A stretch of DNA of 64,000 bases. It comes from Sinorhizobium kostiense. Lineage in GTDB: Bacteria > Pseudomonadota > Alphaproteobacteria > Rhizobiales > Rhizobiaceae. Location: positions 806,001 through 870,000 of the forward strand of contig NZ_JAGILA010000002.1 in the NCBI RefSeq assembly GCF_017874595.1, given 5' to 3'. The position numbers were made by a program, and so were the translations under genes. Below are positions 18,583 through 29,681 of this stretch, in pieces (positions within the stretch are counted from its first letter, which is position 1; each line of letters starts with the position of its first letter). A model generated the notes under the pieces. That model was not told the origin of the DNA and made no database searches. It worked only from the letters and a program-made list of their open reading frames with translations.

Positions 18583-19137
18583 TCAAGCTTTGTCTTTGTC
18601 TTGGTCTTCAGTCGTCAGAAAGGCGGAGAGCGCTTTGCGCTCGTATTCCTGAACCATACCGGAGGCGAGGTTCCGGCTGTCGCCGTCGAGCTTTGCGTTG
18701 ACGCGGGCGGTCGGGTCGTCGCCGACCAGACTTTCAGCAATTCCGATGCCGCCGCCCTTGGCGATAACGTCGCCGATCTGCTCCGCCATCATGCTCTTCC
18801 AGATCTCGCCGGAGGTGCCCTTTCCGAAGACATTTTCACTGTCGTTCGGCAGCATGGATTTCACGAAGTTCTGCAACACCATCGCCTCGAACTTGCGATA
18901 GGTTTCAGGAATCTTCTTCTGTTCGACGCGGTTCGTGACATCGGCGAGGCCGCTCGACCCTTCCGAAGAATTCAAGACCGAAACGACGGCAGCAAAGCCA
19001 TTGCCGTTTTCCGCAAGGCTGGTCGCCTGGAACGCGGCGCGATTGGCTTTAAGCCGCGCCTGTGCCTCCTGAACTTCCGCCGGATCGGCCGCGCGCACGA
19101 CGTCCATCACCAGATCGCTGGGCGGGGAAATAGCCAT
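18583..19137 (-). CDS. flgJ: Flagellar rod-binding protein, FlgJ N-terminal-domain type
   Basis: A 184-residue protein with the rod-binding core TYRKFEAMVLQNFVKSMLP and EIWKSMMAEQIGDVIAKGGGIGIAES. It lacks the muramidase half found in enterobacterial FlgJ. In such species a separate lytic transglycosylase opens the peptidoglycan; a candidate is encoded at 29115-29681. It would be exported through the flagellar system and act as the rod cap. Confidence 0.8.
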   Translation of the reverse strand: MAISPPSDLVMDVVRAADPAEVQEAQARLKANRAAFQATSLAENGNGFAAVVSVLNSSEGSSGLADVTNRVEQKKIPETYRKFEAMVLQNFVKSMLPNDSENVFGKGTSGEIWKSMMAEQIGDVIAKGGGIGIAESLVGDDPTARVNAKLDGDSRNLASGMVQEYERKALSAFLTTEDQDKDKA

Positions 19138-19227
19138 TGTCAGATCCTCTCGAAGACGACTGCCGATCGGCAGCCGATCCGCGTTGCGAACAGGCGGTCC
19201 ACCCTCAGAGGGCCGTCCGATAACGCA

Positions 19228-19641
19228 CTATCGCCGCTCAACCTTACCGGAAGCTGGTGCGTGACCCGCGACGTACTGGTCGATCAGGTCGAGGATTTGG
19301 GCGTCTGCCGCCTCGCGCTCCTCCATCAGGCGCGCATCCATCATGCTCTCCTCGAGCCGGTCGCCCTTGGCGCGCTCCTTCGCGATGCGGGCCTCGTGCA
19401 CCTCCTGGATGCCGAGCAGCATCTGGTCCTTCTGTACGAGCCGCCCGAGTTGGGAGCCGTAATAACCCGAGAACATGCGGTGCAGCGGATGAGCCGAACC
19501 CATCGCATCGACAACCGAAGTGATCGTCTCGGAAAGTAGGCCGCGCTGGCTGGCGATCTCCGCGAGCTCACTCTCGGCGATCCGTTCGAGATGCCTTTGA
19601 ACGGCGACGAGGCGTTTCAGTTTCTCCGATCGCGTCTTCAT
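19228..19641 (-). CDS. FliJ-like coiled-coil flagellar protein
   Basis: A 137-residue charged, helical protein consisting essentially of two long antiparallel helices (KTRSEKLKRLVAVQRHLER..., then KDQMLLGIQEVHEARIAKER...), the arrangement of FliJ, the central stalk of the FliI ATPase ring. No other FliJ candidate is visible. It lies five bases after fliR and 90 bases before flgJ, inside the export-apparatus run. Low sequence identity is usual for FliJ, so the call is structural and contextual. Confidence 0.6.
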   Translation of the reverse strand: MKTRSEKLKRLVAVQRHLERIAESELAEIASQRGLLSETITSVVDAMGSAHPLHRMFSGYYGSQLGRLVQKDQMLLGIQEVHEARIAKERAKGDRLEESMMDARLMEEREAADAQILDLIDQYVAGHAPASGKVERR

Positions 19642-19645
19642 TCTC

Positions 19646-20398
19646 TCAACCGCCCCGCATCACGGTCACGAAGCCGCCAGCAAACAGGTGCAGCATTGCG
19701 GCGATGCCGAGGTACAGCAGGAACAGGCCGCCCATGATCAGATAGGGCTGGGAAATGAAATAGATCGGGATCTGCGGCGCCAGCTTGTTCACCATGCCAA
19801 TGGCGACGTTGAAAAGAAGGCCGTAGATCACGAAAGGGCTCGCAAGGCGCAGCATGATCATGAAGGTCTGCTCAAGCGAATTGGCTAGCGTGATCAGCAT
19901 GCCCTGGGGGTCAAAACCGGCTCCGATCGGCATCACCCGATACGACTGTGCAATCGCCTCGAAGATGACGTGGTGGAAATCCAGCATGAAGAGAAGCATG
20001 ACGCCAGTGAAGCTGATCAGGCTGGTCAACTGGCTTTCGGCCGTGTCTTCCAGTACGTCGCTGGACGGCGGCGGGTTGAAGCCGATCAGCATGGACAGGG
20101 CCGTCCCGGCAAACTGCAGACCGAGAACATAGTATCGCGCGACGAGCCCCATCACCGCGCCTACGACGGTTTCGGTCGCGACGAGATAGATATAGGTGTG
20201 CCCCCTACCCGCGACCTGCGGATGGATGTCCGTCCACATGAGCGGCAGAATGGCCATCGAGAGCGCGACGGCGATGAACAGCCTGACCTGCAGCGGCACG
20301 CGAGCGGTCGAAAATCCCGGCATTACCATGACGCAGCCGCCGATCCGGCAGAATGCTGCGAACAGCGCCAGCACCGTGCCTTCCGGGTCGCTTATCAT
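19646..20398 (-). CDS. fliR: Flagellar export gate protein
   Basis: A 250-residue integral membrane protein with about six hydrophobic segments. [28 protein letters not shown] near the N-terminus and [21 protein letters not shown] in the middle are typical of FliR. It forms the helical FliPQR core of the type III export gate. Its start overlaps the end of flhA by four bases, implying translational coupling. Confidence 0.93.
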   Translation of the reverse strand: MISDPEGTVLALFAAFCRIGGCVMVMPGFSTARVPLQVRLFIAVALSMAILPLMWTDIHPQVAGRGHTYIYLVATETVVGAVMGLVARYYVLGLQFAGTALSMLIGFNPPPSSDVLEDTAESQLTSLISFTGVMLLFMLDFHHVIFEAIAQSYRVMPIGAGFDPQGMLITLANSLEQTFMIMLRLASPFVIYGLLFNVAIGMVNKLAPQIPIYFISQPYLIMGGLFLLYLGIAAMLHLFAGGFVTVMRGG

Positions 20399-22482
20399 GA
20401 AATCGAGCCGATGATCTTGATCTCAAGGCCCTTGGCAAGCTCGACATGGGAGAGGACCGGCAGCGTGGCGAAGAGTCGTTCGATGATCATGCGGACATAA
20501 GAACGAGATTCGGGCGAACTTACCAGCACGAAAGGCATGCCGCGATCGAGATGTTCACGGATTACCTTTGTCGCCTGCTCACTGAATTCCTCGAGCTGAC
20601 GCGGATCAATATCGAACTCGACGATTTCGCCCTTGGCGTCGCGCTTCAACGCCTGATGGAAGACCATGTCCCATCTGTTGCCAAGGCGCAGAACACGCAG
20701 AACGCCGTTGTCGGCAAGATCGCCGCAGAGCTGCTGAGACATGCGCACGCGCACATGCTCAACGATCTGCTCGGTCTTGCGGACATGTGGCGCCAGCTCG
20801 GCCACGGCTTCGAGGATCAGATGCAGGTTGCGGATCGATACGCGCTCGGCCAAAAGCAACTTCAACACCGCCTGCAGGCCGGAATAGGACATGTGCGACG
20901 TGCAGATCTCGTCGGCGAGCTTGCGATATTCCGGATCGAGCCGCTCGATCAGCACCTTGACGTCCTTGTAGGACAGGAGCTGCGGCAAATTGTTGCGGAT
21001 CACTTCGCTCAAATGCGTCAGCACGACGGAAACGTTGTCGATCGGATGGAAGCCTTCGCGCTTGAGGTCCTCTGTGAACGTCTCGAGAATCGAAAGCGCG
21101 GGCATGCCGAAGGCGGGCTCGCGCAGTTCGTCGCCGGGAATGCTCGGCCGGCGGCCGCCACCCGTGACGACCAGGACTTCGCCGACCCGCACCGTGTTGG
21201 AAGCAACAGTCGTTCCATGGATGCGAACCTGGTAGGCCTTGTCCGGGATCGAGATGTCGTCCGAGACCTTGATCTCCGGCACGACCAGTCCGTACTGAAG
21301 GGCGAACTTGCGGCGCATCTTGCCGACCCGGAATGCCAGTTCCTGGTGCGCCCCGAGCAGTCTGGTCGAGACCTGCTTGCCGAGCAGGAGTTCGATTTCC
21401 GCCGTCTTCAGGACCGATTTGACCGAGTCCTTGTCGCTCTCCTTGTTCTGCTGGGCCGTCGCCTCTTCCCGGGCGCGCTTCTCCGCATTGAGAGCCTCGA
21501 TCTGCCTGGGGATGAACCAACTTAAAAATGCCATGCCGCCGCCAAGCGCGGCAAAAGGCAGGAACGGGAGGCCCGGCATCACCGATAGCAGAATAATCAG
21601 CCCGGATGCTACCATCAGTGCCCGGGGGTAGCCACTGAGCTGGCCGACGACGGCCTGGTCCGTCGAGCCGGCGGTGCCGCCGCGGGAAACGAGCAGGCCG
21701 GCAGCCAGCGACACGATCAGCGCCGGAATCTGCGAGACGAGACCGTCGCCGACGGAAAGCTTGACGAAAACGTCGGCGGCCTGACCGATCGGCATGTCAT
21801 GCCGGAGATAGCCGATGATGATGCCGCCAAAGATATTGATCGCCGTAATGATCAGGCCGGCGATCGCATCGCCGCGCACAAATTTCGAGGCACCGTCCAT
21901 CGCGCCGTAGAAGGAACTTTCCTCTTCCAGTTCGCGACGGCGCCGCTGTGCCTCCTTCTCGTCGATAAGTCCGGCCGACAGATCCGCATCGATCGACATC
22001 TGCTTGCCGGGAATGGCGTCGAGAGTGAAGCGCGCGCCCACTTCCGCGATACGCGTCGCGCCCTTGGTGATGACGATGAAGTTAACGGTGATGAGGATCA
22101 GGAAGACGATCAGCCCGATGACGAAGTCGCCGGACATGACGAGGCTTGCGAAACCGGAGATGACGCCGCCGGCAGCACCATGACCCTCGTGCCCGTGGGA
22201 AAGAATGACCCGCGTCGTCGCGATATTGAGCGACAGGCGCGTCATCGTCGAAATCAGAAGGATGGTCGGAAACGACGAGAATTCGAGCGGCCGCTGGATC
22301 CAGAGCGCCACCATCAGGATCAGCACCGAGAAGGCGATCGAAAAGGCGAGCCCCAGATCGATCAGGAACGCCGGTATGGGCAGGAAGAGGATCGAGAGGA
22401 TCGTGACGATCCCGAGCGCAAAGCCAATGTCCCGGCTCTTGGGCGCGAGTTTCGGGATGGTCAGTGTCGCCGGTTGTGCCAT
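20395..22482 (-). CDS. flhA: Flagellar export gate protein
   Basis: A 695-residue protein with an N-terminal membrane half (eight helices within residues 1-330) and a large cytoplasmic C-terminal domain forming the nonameric export ring. The FHIPEP-family loop [19 protein letters not shown] near residue 150 is intact, with [17 protein letters not shown] after it. The length is normal. It is followed without a gap by fliR; upstream, a 172-base gap containing a degenerate repeat separates it from fliQ. Confidence 0.96.
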   Translation of the reverse strand: MAQPATLTIPKLAPKSRDIGFALGIVTILSILFLPIPAFLIDLGLAFSIAFSVLILMVALWIQRPLEFSSFPTILLISTMTRLSLNIATTRVILSHGHEGHGAAGGVISGFASLVMSGDFVIGLIVFLILITVNFIVITKGATRIAEVGARFTLDAIPGKQMSIDADLSAGLIDEKEAQRRRRELEEESSFYGAMDGASKFVRGDAIAGLIITAINIFGGIIIGYLRHDMPIGQAADVFVKLSVGDGLVSQIPALIVSLAAGLLVSRGGTAGSTDQAVVGQLSGYPRALMVASGLIILLSVMPGLPFLPFAALGGGMAFLSWFIPRQIEALNAEKRAREEATAQQNKESDKDSVKSVLKTAEIELLLGKQVSTRLLGAHQELAFRVGKMRRKFALQYGLVVPEIKVSDDISIPDKAYQVRIHGTTVASNTVRVGEVLVVTGGGRRPSIPGDELREPAFGMPALSILETFTEDLKREGFHPIDNVSVVLTHLSEVIRNNLPQLLSYKDVKVLIERLDPEYRKLADEICTSHMSYSGLQAVLKLLLAERVSIRNLHLILEAVAELAPHVRKTEQIVEHVRVRMSQQLCGDLADNGVLRVLRLGNRWDMVFHQALKRDAKGEIVEFDIDPRQLEEFSEQATKVIREHLDRGMPFVLVSSPESRSYVRMIIERLFATLPVLSHVELAKGLEIKIIGSIS

Positions 22483-22582
22483 GTCTTTTCCGTCTCTTCA
22501 TGAGAGGCGGGCAGCGATCACGCAAGCTGCCCGAACGTTGACGGATAGACCTAAAGAGCCAAGCTTGCGCGAAGGTGGCTTC

Positions 22583-22616
22583 CAGCGGCGCACGTCTTAC
22601 ACAGAGGTCGCTTTAG
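22583..22616. repeat. Degenerate RIME-like half element
   Basis: The segment AGCGGCGCACGTCTTAC ... AGGTCGCTTTAG matches the first palindrome of the 16441 and 52734 elements in order, but lacks about ten bases of the right inner arm. It lies between fliQ and flhA. I treat it as a decayed copy; the second palindrome is not recognisable. Confidence 0.5.
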
Positions 22617-22654
22617 AGCTTGGTTTCAGGAGACTTGCAGAAGAAGCAGCGACT

Positions 22655-22921
22655 TCAGAATCCGGACTGGATCCGGGAAAAGATGATGTCTGTGAAAATG
22701 GAAATCTGCCCACCGATGAAAGGCGCTGAAATCGCGGCGGTAACCATCACCGCCAGGATTTTCGGGACAAAGGTCAACGTCATTTCCTGCACCTGCGTCA
22801 ATGCCTGGAAGAAGGCAATGACGACGCCGACCACCATTGCGGCAAGGACGGCAGGCCCCGCCGCCACGATCACGGTCCAGATCGCAGCCTGCACGATGTC
22901 AAGGGCGTCTGCTTCGTTCAT
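22655..22921 (-). CDS. fliQ: Flagellar export gate protein
   Basis: An 88-residue two-helix membrane protein, the usual FliQ length. It begins MNEADALDIVQAAIWTVIVAAG and has the FliQ-typical QALTQVQEMTLTFVPKILAV segment between helices. ATG 22921 is chosen because an AAAGGA sequence precedes it and longer forms add a charged, non-conserved N-terminus. It packs around FliP/FliR in the gate. It is upstream of flhA in the rem-to-fliR gene series. Confidence 0.93.
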   Translation of the reverse strand: MNEADALDIVQAAIWTVIVAAGPAVLAAMVVGVVIAFFQALTQVQEMTLTFVPKILAVMVTAAISAPFIGGQISIFTDIIFSRIQSGF

Positions 22922-23055
22922 TCCGCGGGGGTCCTTTCTGCCGCGTGCGTCGCCCGGCACATCGGGGCGCTTCGATCTTCGCGATGATTCGCTAAGAATC
23001 GCCGCTGCCACCCGCCGCCGTCAAGCGCCGTGCGGGCCTACGGTCGCCGCCTGAG

Positions 23056-23090
23056 CCACGCCTTCCGCGTGGTGCGTCCTTCGGGACGCA
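23056..23090. other. Two adjacent small hairpins between flgD and fliQ
   Basis: The first (23056-23072) has six-base arms CCACGC/GCGTGG. The second (23073-23090) has seven-base arms around a TTCG loop closed by C-G, an unusually stable tetraloop when read on the plus strand. They sit in the 206-base flgD-fliQ gap. No T-tract follows, so processing or attenuation rather than termination is possible. Confidence 0.4.
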
Positions 23091-23127
23091 TCACGGAGGC
23101 CCCAAATCTTTGTAACCAGGTGCCGTG

Positions 23128-24343
<1,216 letters not shown>

Positions 24344-24380
24344 TCAGACATCCTTCATGATTGCCCTTATCCTCTTGTCA

Positions 24381-25430
24381 TCAGAGGAAATTTATCAAAT
24401 TCAACTGCTGGATTCGCGAGGTCAGCGTGTAGGATGTCTCCATCTGCGTTAGCAAAGTGTTCATCCGGACTCCGGCCGCGTAGGTGTCGACGCCCTCGAG
24501 ATCGGTGATGTGCGTGTTGATGAGTTTGATCTGAACCTCGAGCGAGGTGTTGGCCTTTTCCACGCGCGCTTCAGAGATACCGAGCGTGCTGCGCTCGGCG
24601 GTGATGCCGGTGATCGCCTGCTCGACATAGCCGATCGCTGCTTCACCAATATAGGTGCGCACGTCGGAGCTGATGTTGGCGTCCATGAGCTCCGAGGAGA
24701 TCACGGCGGCAAGAGCGAACCTCCGGAAGCCATCTGTCGTCGCATTGGTCGAGCTTTGGATCACCTCTCCCGCACTGATGCGGCTGGTCATGTTCTGGCT
24801 CGAGGCTTGGGACCAGTCGACCGTCCATTGCGCGCCGGTATAGAGCGGGGCCAGCGTATTGGTGATGAAGTCTTCCATCTGCGCCCGGGTAAAGTCGCTC
24901 ATGGAAGCGATGCCGTTCGCCGTCATGTAGGTCGCGAGTTCCGTGTCGAAGGTCGTCTCTGCGGCCGAACCGGTTGCGTAATAGTCTTCGAGAGGCTTCA
25001 CGTCGGTATTGATGCCGGCGAAGAGGAACTCGCCATTGAAGGACGTATTGGCGGCCGCCGTGAACATCGACATGGCGCTCTTGATCTCAGTCTCCTGAAC
25101 GGACAGCTGATCGACCGAGTCGTTGCCCTTGAAGGTGACGAGCGTATTGCGCACCTGCTCGGCCGCTTTGGCCATCAACGAGAGCGACTCCTGCGAAGCC
25201 GCAAGTCTCTGGGTGACAATCGCGTTCGTGTCCTTCAGCGTCTCCAGCCGAGTCAGTTCCCGCTGCAGGCTGACGGAGCGTTCGGTGGAGGAGCCGAGCG
25301 CGACGCCCACATCCGCAAGCCGGCCCGTAGAAACTTCCGTCTCGAGCTTCAGGAGTTCCGCCTGACCCTGCTGAATGGTCAGGCGCATGGCATTCTGCAC
25401 TGCCAGGTTAGAAACGAAGGATGTCTTCAT
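24381..25430 (-). CDS. flgL: Flagellar hook-associated protein 3
   Basis: A 349-residue flagellin-like junction protein. The conserved N-terminus (VSNLAVQNAMRLTIQQGQAELLKLETEVSTGR) and C-terminal helix (LNTLLTQMETSYTLTSRIQQL) pair as the D0/D1 coiled coil. It forms the second junction ring between FlgK and the flagellin filament. It starts two bases after the flgK stop. Confidence 0.92.
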   Translation of the reverse strand: MKTSFVSNLAVQNAMRLTIQQGQAELLKLETEVSTGRLADVGVALGSSTERSVSLQRELTRLETLKDTNAIVTQRLAASQESLSLMAKAAEQVRNTLVTFKGNDSVDQLSVQETEIKSAMSMFTAAANTSFNGEFLFAGINTDVKPLEDYYATGSAAETTFDTELATYMTANGIASMSDFTRAQMEDFITNTLAPLYTGAQWTVDWSQASSQNMTSRISAGEVIQSSTNATTDGFRRFALAAVISSELMDANISSDVRTYIGEAAIGYVEQAITGITAERSTLGISEARVEKANTSLEVQIKLINTHITDLEGVDTYAAGVRMNTLLTQMETSYTLTSRIQQLNLINFL

Positions 25431-25432
25431 GA

Positions 25433-26851
25433 TTACCTCACGGCTTCCAGAAGGGCCGCCATCATGGCGTCCACGGTACTGATCAACTTGGCAGATGCCT
25501 TGTAGGATTGTTCAAGATCGAGCAGCAGCGAGAGTTCCTCGTCGATGCTGACCCCGGTCACCTTGCCGAAGGCCTCTTCCGTACGAGCCAGCAGCGCCGC
25601 CTTGTTCTCGTCGGCGGTGGAGGCGGCGCTGCGGATCTGCTCGAACCAGCCGATCGATGCGGCGGCGAATTCCATGATCGAGCTCGTGCCGTCGAGCTCC
25701 GTTGCAGCATCGAACGCCATGTCCGTGTCCATGGCTGCGATGTAGCCGTCGAGCAGATCGGTGTAGCCTGAGGCACCGGTCGTATTGGAGACGACGGCGT
25801 TGAAGCCGCCGTCGCGCAGCAGGAACGGATTTGCTTTCGCAAGCGGATTGACGGTCAGAGATGCCGCGATTCCCGGCTCGATCGTGCCGGCCACGGGAAC
25901 CGTTCCGCCGGTCCAGGTGAACAGGCCGGGCTGACCGCCTTCCTGGAACAGCTCCACGAGTCCGCGAGCCATCTCGTCGAGCTGCGACTGGAAGGTCGGC
26001 GCAATGTCGTCCCGCAATTGCACCAGGCTGGCAAGCTTGCCCTGCGCTGTTGTGTCGGCGCCCGAGCCGGCGGCGAGCGGCACGCCGTCGACGAAGATCG
26101 CGTTGCCAGTGACCGTCGCGTCAAATGCTGTCGTCGGGGTGAAGGTGACCTGCCGCGCCAGGGTCTCGAACAGGACAGTGCCGCCCGACGTGTAGATCAC
26201 GGTATCGTTGTTCGCCCGCGTCACAGTCGAGATGCCGACCAGTTCCGATATCTGCTTCAGGAGCTTGTCGCGCTCGTCGAGCACGGCCGTCGTATCCGCG
26301 CCGGCTGCCGTCGCCGACTTTACCGCATTGTTCGCCGTCTCGAACTGCGCGAGGAGAGCGTTGAGATTGGCGACCTCCTCGGCGATCTGCTTGTCGGTAT
26401 CGAGGCGCAGGTCCTGCACCGCCGCCGCCGTATTGCTGATCGAATTGGCAAGATCGGTTGCGTCTGCCACCACGGTTGCGGCAAGCGTCGAGTTTCCCGG
26501 CGTCGAAGCGAAGGTCTGAAGACTGTTGCGGAAAGCCGAAAGGTAGGTCGACGGCGCCGCCTCGTAATCGTTACCGCCGAGCGCTGATTTCAGGATTTCC
26601 AGTCCGGAAAGGAGGCTGCTCTGTGCGGAGGATTGCGAGATGCTGGCGAGGTTCTGCTTGAAGAGAGCCTCGTTCTGCGCACGGTAGATCGAGACGATCT
26701 GAGCGCCGTTCGGGGTAGTTCCCAGCATGGCCATACGGCGCGAGTAATCCGCATTGCTCGCATTGGCGACGTTCTTCGACACCGTGGCCGTCTGTTGCGC
26801 CGTGGTGCTGAATGCTGATTGCGCAATAGCGATTGCGGAGGACAACGACAT
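25433..26851 (-). CDS. flgK: Flagellar hook-associated protein 1
   Basis: A 472-residue hook-filament junction protein. The N-terminus (SAFSTTAQQTATVSKNVANASNADYSRRMA) is the rod/hook-family motif, and the C-terminal EELSLLLDLEQSYKASAKLISTVDAMM closes the D0 coiled coil. It is shorter than enteric FlgK because of a smaller variable middle. It lies 21 bases after flgE, ahead of flgL. It is a probable client of the FlgN-like chaperone at 18160-18528. Confidence 0.93.
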   Translation of the reverse strand: MSLSSAIAIAQSAFSTTAQQTATVSKNVANASNADYSRRMAMLGTTPNGAQIVSIYRAQNEALFKQNLASISQSSAQSSLLSGLEILKSALGGNDYEAAPSTYLSAFRNSLQTFASTPGNSTLAATVVADATDLANSISNTAAAVQDLRLDTDKQIAEEVANLNALLAQFETANNAVKSATAAGADTTAVLDERDKLLKQISELVGISTVTRANNDTVIYTSGGTVLFETLARQVTFTPTTAFDATVTGNAIFVDGVPLAAGSGADTTAQGKLASLVQLRDDIAPTFQSQLDEMARGLVELFQEGGQPGLFTWTGGTVPVAGTIEPGIAASLTVNPLAKANPFLLRDGGFNAVVSNTTGASGYTDLLDGYIAAMDTDMAFDAATELDGTSSIMEFAAASIGWFEQIRSAASTADENKAALLARTEEAFGKVTGVSIDEELSLLLDLEQSYKASAKLISTVDAMMAALLEAVR

Positions 26852-26872
26852 GCTGGGACCGTCTTCCTGGAA

Positions 26873-28087
26873 TTACCGCTTCAGATTAACGAGGACGTCC
26901 AGGAGCTCCGAACCGGTCTGAAAGACCTTGGAGTTGGCCGTGTAGTTGCGCTGCGACTCGATCATCGAGGTCAGCTCGTCGGCGATGTCGACGTTCGAGC
27001 TCTCGAGTGCGCCGGAAAGAATGGTGCCGAAGCTGCCGGAGCCCGCAAACCCGGTGATGATGACGCCCGAATCCACACCCTGCGAGTAGACGTTGCCGGA
27101 TTCTGGGATGAGCTTGTCGGGGCTCTGGACGTCCGCAAGAGCGATGCGGTAGCGCGGCTCGAGCTCGCCATTGGCATATTTGATGTAGACGATGCCGTCC
27201 GTGTCGATCTGATAGCCGGAAATCTTGCTCGGCGCATTGCCGTCGATCTTACCGCCGTCCGGCGTGAAAGCGGTTCCGAGCTGGGTGGTTTTCGTGAAGT
27301 CGACGACGATATCGTTGAGGACGGCGCCGGTGCCGGCAATTGGACTGATTGCTCCACCGTTCAGGGTCAGGCTCGCCGGCGATGTGGTGAGCACGCCATT
27401 TGCGTCGAAGTCCAGTGTCGCGGTGCCGAGAGAAGTGCTCGATGTGCGATCGATGATCTCGAGCTCCCACTGGTTGTCGGCAAGCTTCTCGTAATTGAAA
27501 TCGAGGATGCGGGTGTTGCCTTGGCTGTCGTACACGATGAGCGAGGTCGTGAATACATCGCCATTTGCAGCGCCCGAGGGCAGGTTCGCGCCCATCGAGC
27601 CCGCGGTCGAACCGGTCGCCGTCAGGCCTTCCGAGGCAAGATTGACCTTGGTGAGGCCGTCGAAGCCGTTGACGACGACGGTCGGATCGACGCCGGCCTC
27701 GTATTCATAGCCCATCAGCGTGAAGCCGGCGGAGTTGACGAGATTGCCTTGGTCGTCCTGGACGAATGCCCCGGCCCGCGTCAGATACTCCTGGCCGTTT
27801 GCACCTTCGACAATGAAAAAACCGCCGCCGCTGATCGCAAGGTCGCTTGCCGAGGTCGTGAAGGTCGTCGCCCCCTGATCCGAGATGCTGTAGCGGACCT
27901 GTGTCTGGACGCCGCCGGAATTATAGGAGCCATTGCTCGACGGCAGGATCATCGAGGAAAATTCGGTCGACGCACGCTTGTACCCAACCGTGCTGGAATT
28001 TGCGATGTTTTCAGCCACCGTGCTGAGGCGGTTCGCCTGGGCGTTCATGCCTGAAACGCCCGTTCTCATGCTACCGAAAAGACTCAT
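26873..28087 (-). CDS. flgE: Flagellar hook protein
   Basis: A 404-residue protein beginning MSLFGSMRTGVSGMNAQANRL, with the hook/rod motif NIANSSTVGYKR and a C-terminal DIADELTSMIESQRNYTANSKVFQT. ATG 28087 is the true start: the frame stays open further upstream but only as a shadow of rem. It polymerises into the universal joint, with length measured by FliK. It is the first structural gene after rem, 85 bases downstream. Confidence 0.95.
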   Translation of the reverse strand: MSLFGSMRTGVSGMNAQANRLSTVAENIANSSTVGYKRASTEFSSMILPSSNGSYNSGGVQTQVRYSISDQGATTFTTSASDLAISGGGFFIVEGANGQEYLTRAGAFVQDDQGNLVNSAGFTLMGYEYEAGVDPTVVVNGFDGLTKVNLASEGLTATGSTAGSMGANLPSGAANGDVFTTSLIVYDSQGNTRILDFNYEKLADNQWELEIIDRTSSTSLGTATLDFDANGVLTTSPASLTLNGGAISPIAGTGAVLNDIVVDFTKTTQLGTAFTPDGGKIDGNAPSKISGYQIDTDGIVYIKYANGELEPRYRIALADVQSPDKLIPESGNVYSQGVDSGVIITGFAGSGSFGTILSGALESSNVDIADELTSMIESQRNYTANSKVFQTGSELLDVLVNLKR

Positions 28088-28172
28088 GTCGATCCTCGTT
28101 TCCTGCTTTGATCGCAGACTAGAAGCCCGGCCTTGCGTGAACCTGTCTTTGTCCGGCTTGTGGCATCTCTTC

Positions 28173-28844
28173 TCAGTTCCAGTCGATGCAGTAGCCGAGG
28201 AAGCGCTTGGAATCGATCGGGTCGAATCCGAGCTTCTTGCGCAGTTTCTTGCGCAGCTTGCTGATGTGGCTTTCAACGACGTTCTCTTCGACGTCCTCGT
28301 CGAAGATGCCGTAGATTGCGTTGAAGATCTGCGACTTGGAAACGCGGCGACCGCGGTTTGCGACCAGATATTCGAGGATGCGCCGCTCGCGCCGCGGCAG
28401 GGCGAAGACCTCGCCATTGATCTCCGGATCGCGGCCGTCGGCGAAGACGCGGATCGGCCCAATATCCGTATGATTGGCAATCGCCTTCAGGCGCCGGCGG
28501 ATCGCCGCCACACGCGCGAGGATTTCCCGCGGATGAACCGGCTTGCGCACGACGTCGTCGACGCCGCAGTCGAACAGCGCCAGCGTCGTCTCCAGCGACG
28601 GCGTATCGCTCACGGCGATGACGGGAGCCTCAGACCGATCGCGGATCGCCCTCGGGAGGCTCAGGGCGCTCTCGCCCTGGCCTATCAGGAACGCCTCAAC
28701 CGCATCGATGTCGGAATCGGCCGCCGTATGCACCCATTCCCCGAATTCCTTCGGGTCGAATCCGGTCGAGGGAATTCCCTCGCGTCCGAACAGGGACGTG
28801 TAGCCGTCCTTCACAAGCTCTCTTTCGTCAACCACCACGATCAT
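28173..28844 (-). CDS. rem: OmpR-like transcriptional activator of exponential-phase motility
   Basis: A 223-residue regulator. The N-terminal receiver-like domain (residues 1-115) is followed by a winged-helix DNA-binding domain with [26 protein letters not shown] and [19 protein letters not shown] recognition-helix segments. The receiver is atypical: beta-3 ends AFLIGQG with no obvious phospho-acceptor Asp, while the VRKPV Lys is kept. In S. meliloti Rem is activated by VisNR and in turn activates class II flagellar genes. It lies directly upstream of flgE. Confidence 0.92.
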   Translation of the reverse strand: MIVVVDERELVKDGYTSLFGREGIPSTGFDPKEFGEWVHTAADSDIDAVEAFLIGQGESALSLPRAIRDRSEAPVIAVSDTPSLETTLALFDCGVDDVVRKPVHPREILARVAAIRRRLKAIANHTDIGPIRVFADGRDPEINGEVFALPRRERRILEYLVANRGRRVSKSQIFNAIYGIFDEDVEENVVESHISKLRKKLRKKLGFDPIDSKRFLGYCIDWN

Positions 28845-29114
28845 TCGTCCGCCTCCGAATCAGTATGGGTGTCCTACTGATTGAGAGGTACGAATCATGG
28901 GATTCACGAACAACTAGATAAAATTAATGGGGGATTTTAATAGTTGATTAAGGAATGCGTGCCGATTTGATCTATATCTAGTGGGTGCTCGTTAATCATG
29001 ACACTAACACAGTGTGGAAAAGTTAACGCCATGCGATGAAAGGCCTTGCAGTCACAATCTCTCCGCATTGTCGCCACAATAAGGCAAGGCCGTCAGATAT
29101 GCAACTTTTGGTAG
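28845..29114. promoter_or_regulatory. Upstream region of rem
   Basis: A gap of 270 bases, clearly AT-richer than its surroundings at 28900-29030. It contains an ACACT/AGTGT inverted repeat (29001-29015) and a GTTAAC palindrome at 29022-29027. It should carry the rem promoter and the VisNR-responsive site expected from the known hierarchy. The exact site cannot be read from sequence alone. No coding region is visible. Confidence 0.5.
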
Positions 29115-29681
29115 CTACCGGCAGAACTGCGTGGCGTTCGGCGTCCACTTGCCGTAGCCCGTCGCGACGAGATTGGCGATGACCCGGCAGACATATTTCT
29201 TCTGCGCGGGATCGTTATTGGGACCGGCGTGATAACGTGCGACGGCCATCGTCCAGCTCTCGTGCCGCGCACGCAGGTCGGACAGGAAGCGCGCGGCATA
29301 TTCGACGTTCCGGTGCGGATCAAGCATCTCCCCCGGGGAACCGAAATGTTCGCCATGGAAGTGATGATTGATCTGCATGCAACCGAGATCGATGAGCTTG
29401 GCGCCCCGCGCACGCGCCTCGTCGAACCGCGCCAGAACATCCTCGATGCCGGTCCCGAAATAGGCCTTGCCCTCGATGTTCATCGCATAGGGCTGAAGGG
29501 AACCCTTGCGACCCGTCTCGGTCAAGCCGACCGAGTAGAGGATACCGGTCGGTATGCCGTACTTGGCCGCCGCGGAAACGATCTCGCGTTCGCAGACGCC
29601 CGCACTCGCAAAGGCACTACATGTAGACGCCGCCAGTGCGAGCGCGCTCAGCACCAATCGACGCCTCATCCGTTCCGTCAT
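29115..29681 (-). CDS. Periplasmic lytic transglycosylase of the flagellar cluster
   Basis: A 188-residue secreted protein if started at ATG 29681 (MTERMRRRLVLSAL), with a signal peptide ending near AFASA. The SLT-type fold is seen in YSVGLTETG, where Glu is the probable catalytic acid, then LGCMQINHHFHG and AVARYHAGPNN. It cleaves peptidoglycan strands, probably clearing a path for the rod, since the FlgJ here lacks a muramidase domain. Its start overlaps the end of fliK by about 65 bases in another frame. A longer N-terminal extension would remove the signal peptide from the terminus. Confidence 0.85.
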   Translation of the reverse strand: MTERMRRRLVLSALALAASTCSAFASAGVCEREIVSAAAKYGIPTGILYSVGLTETGRKGSLQPYAMNIEGKAYFGTGIEDVLARFDEARARGAKLIDLGCMQINHHFHGEHFGSPGEMLDPHRNVEYAARFLSDLRARHESWTMAVARYHAGPNNDPAQKKYVCRVIANLVATGYGKWTPNATQFCR

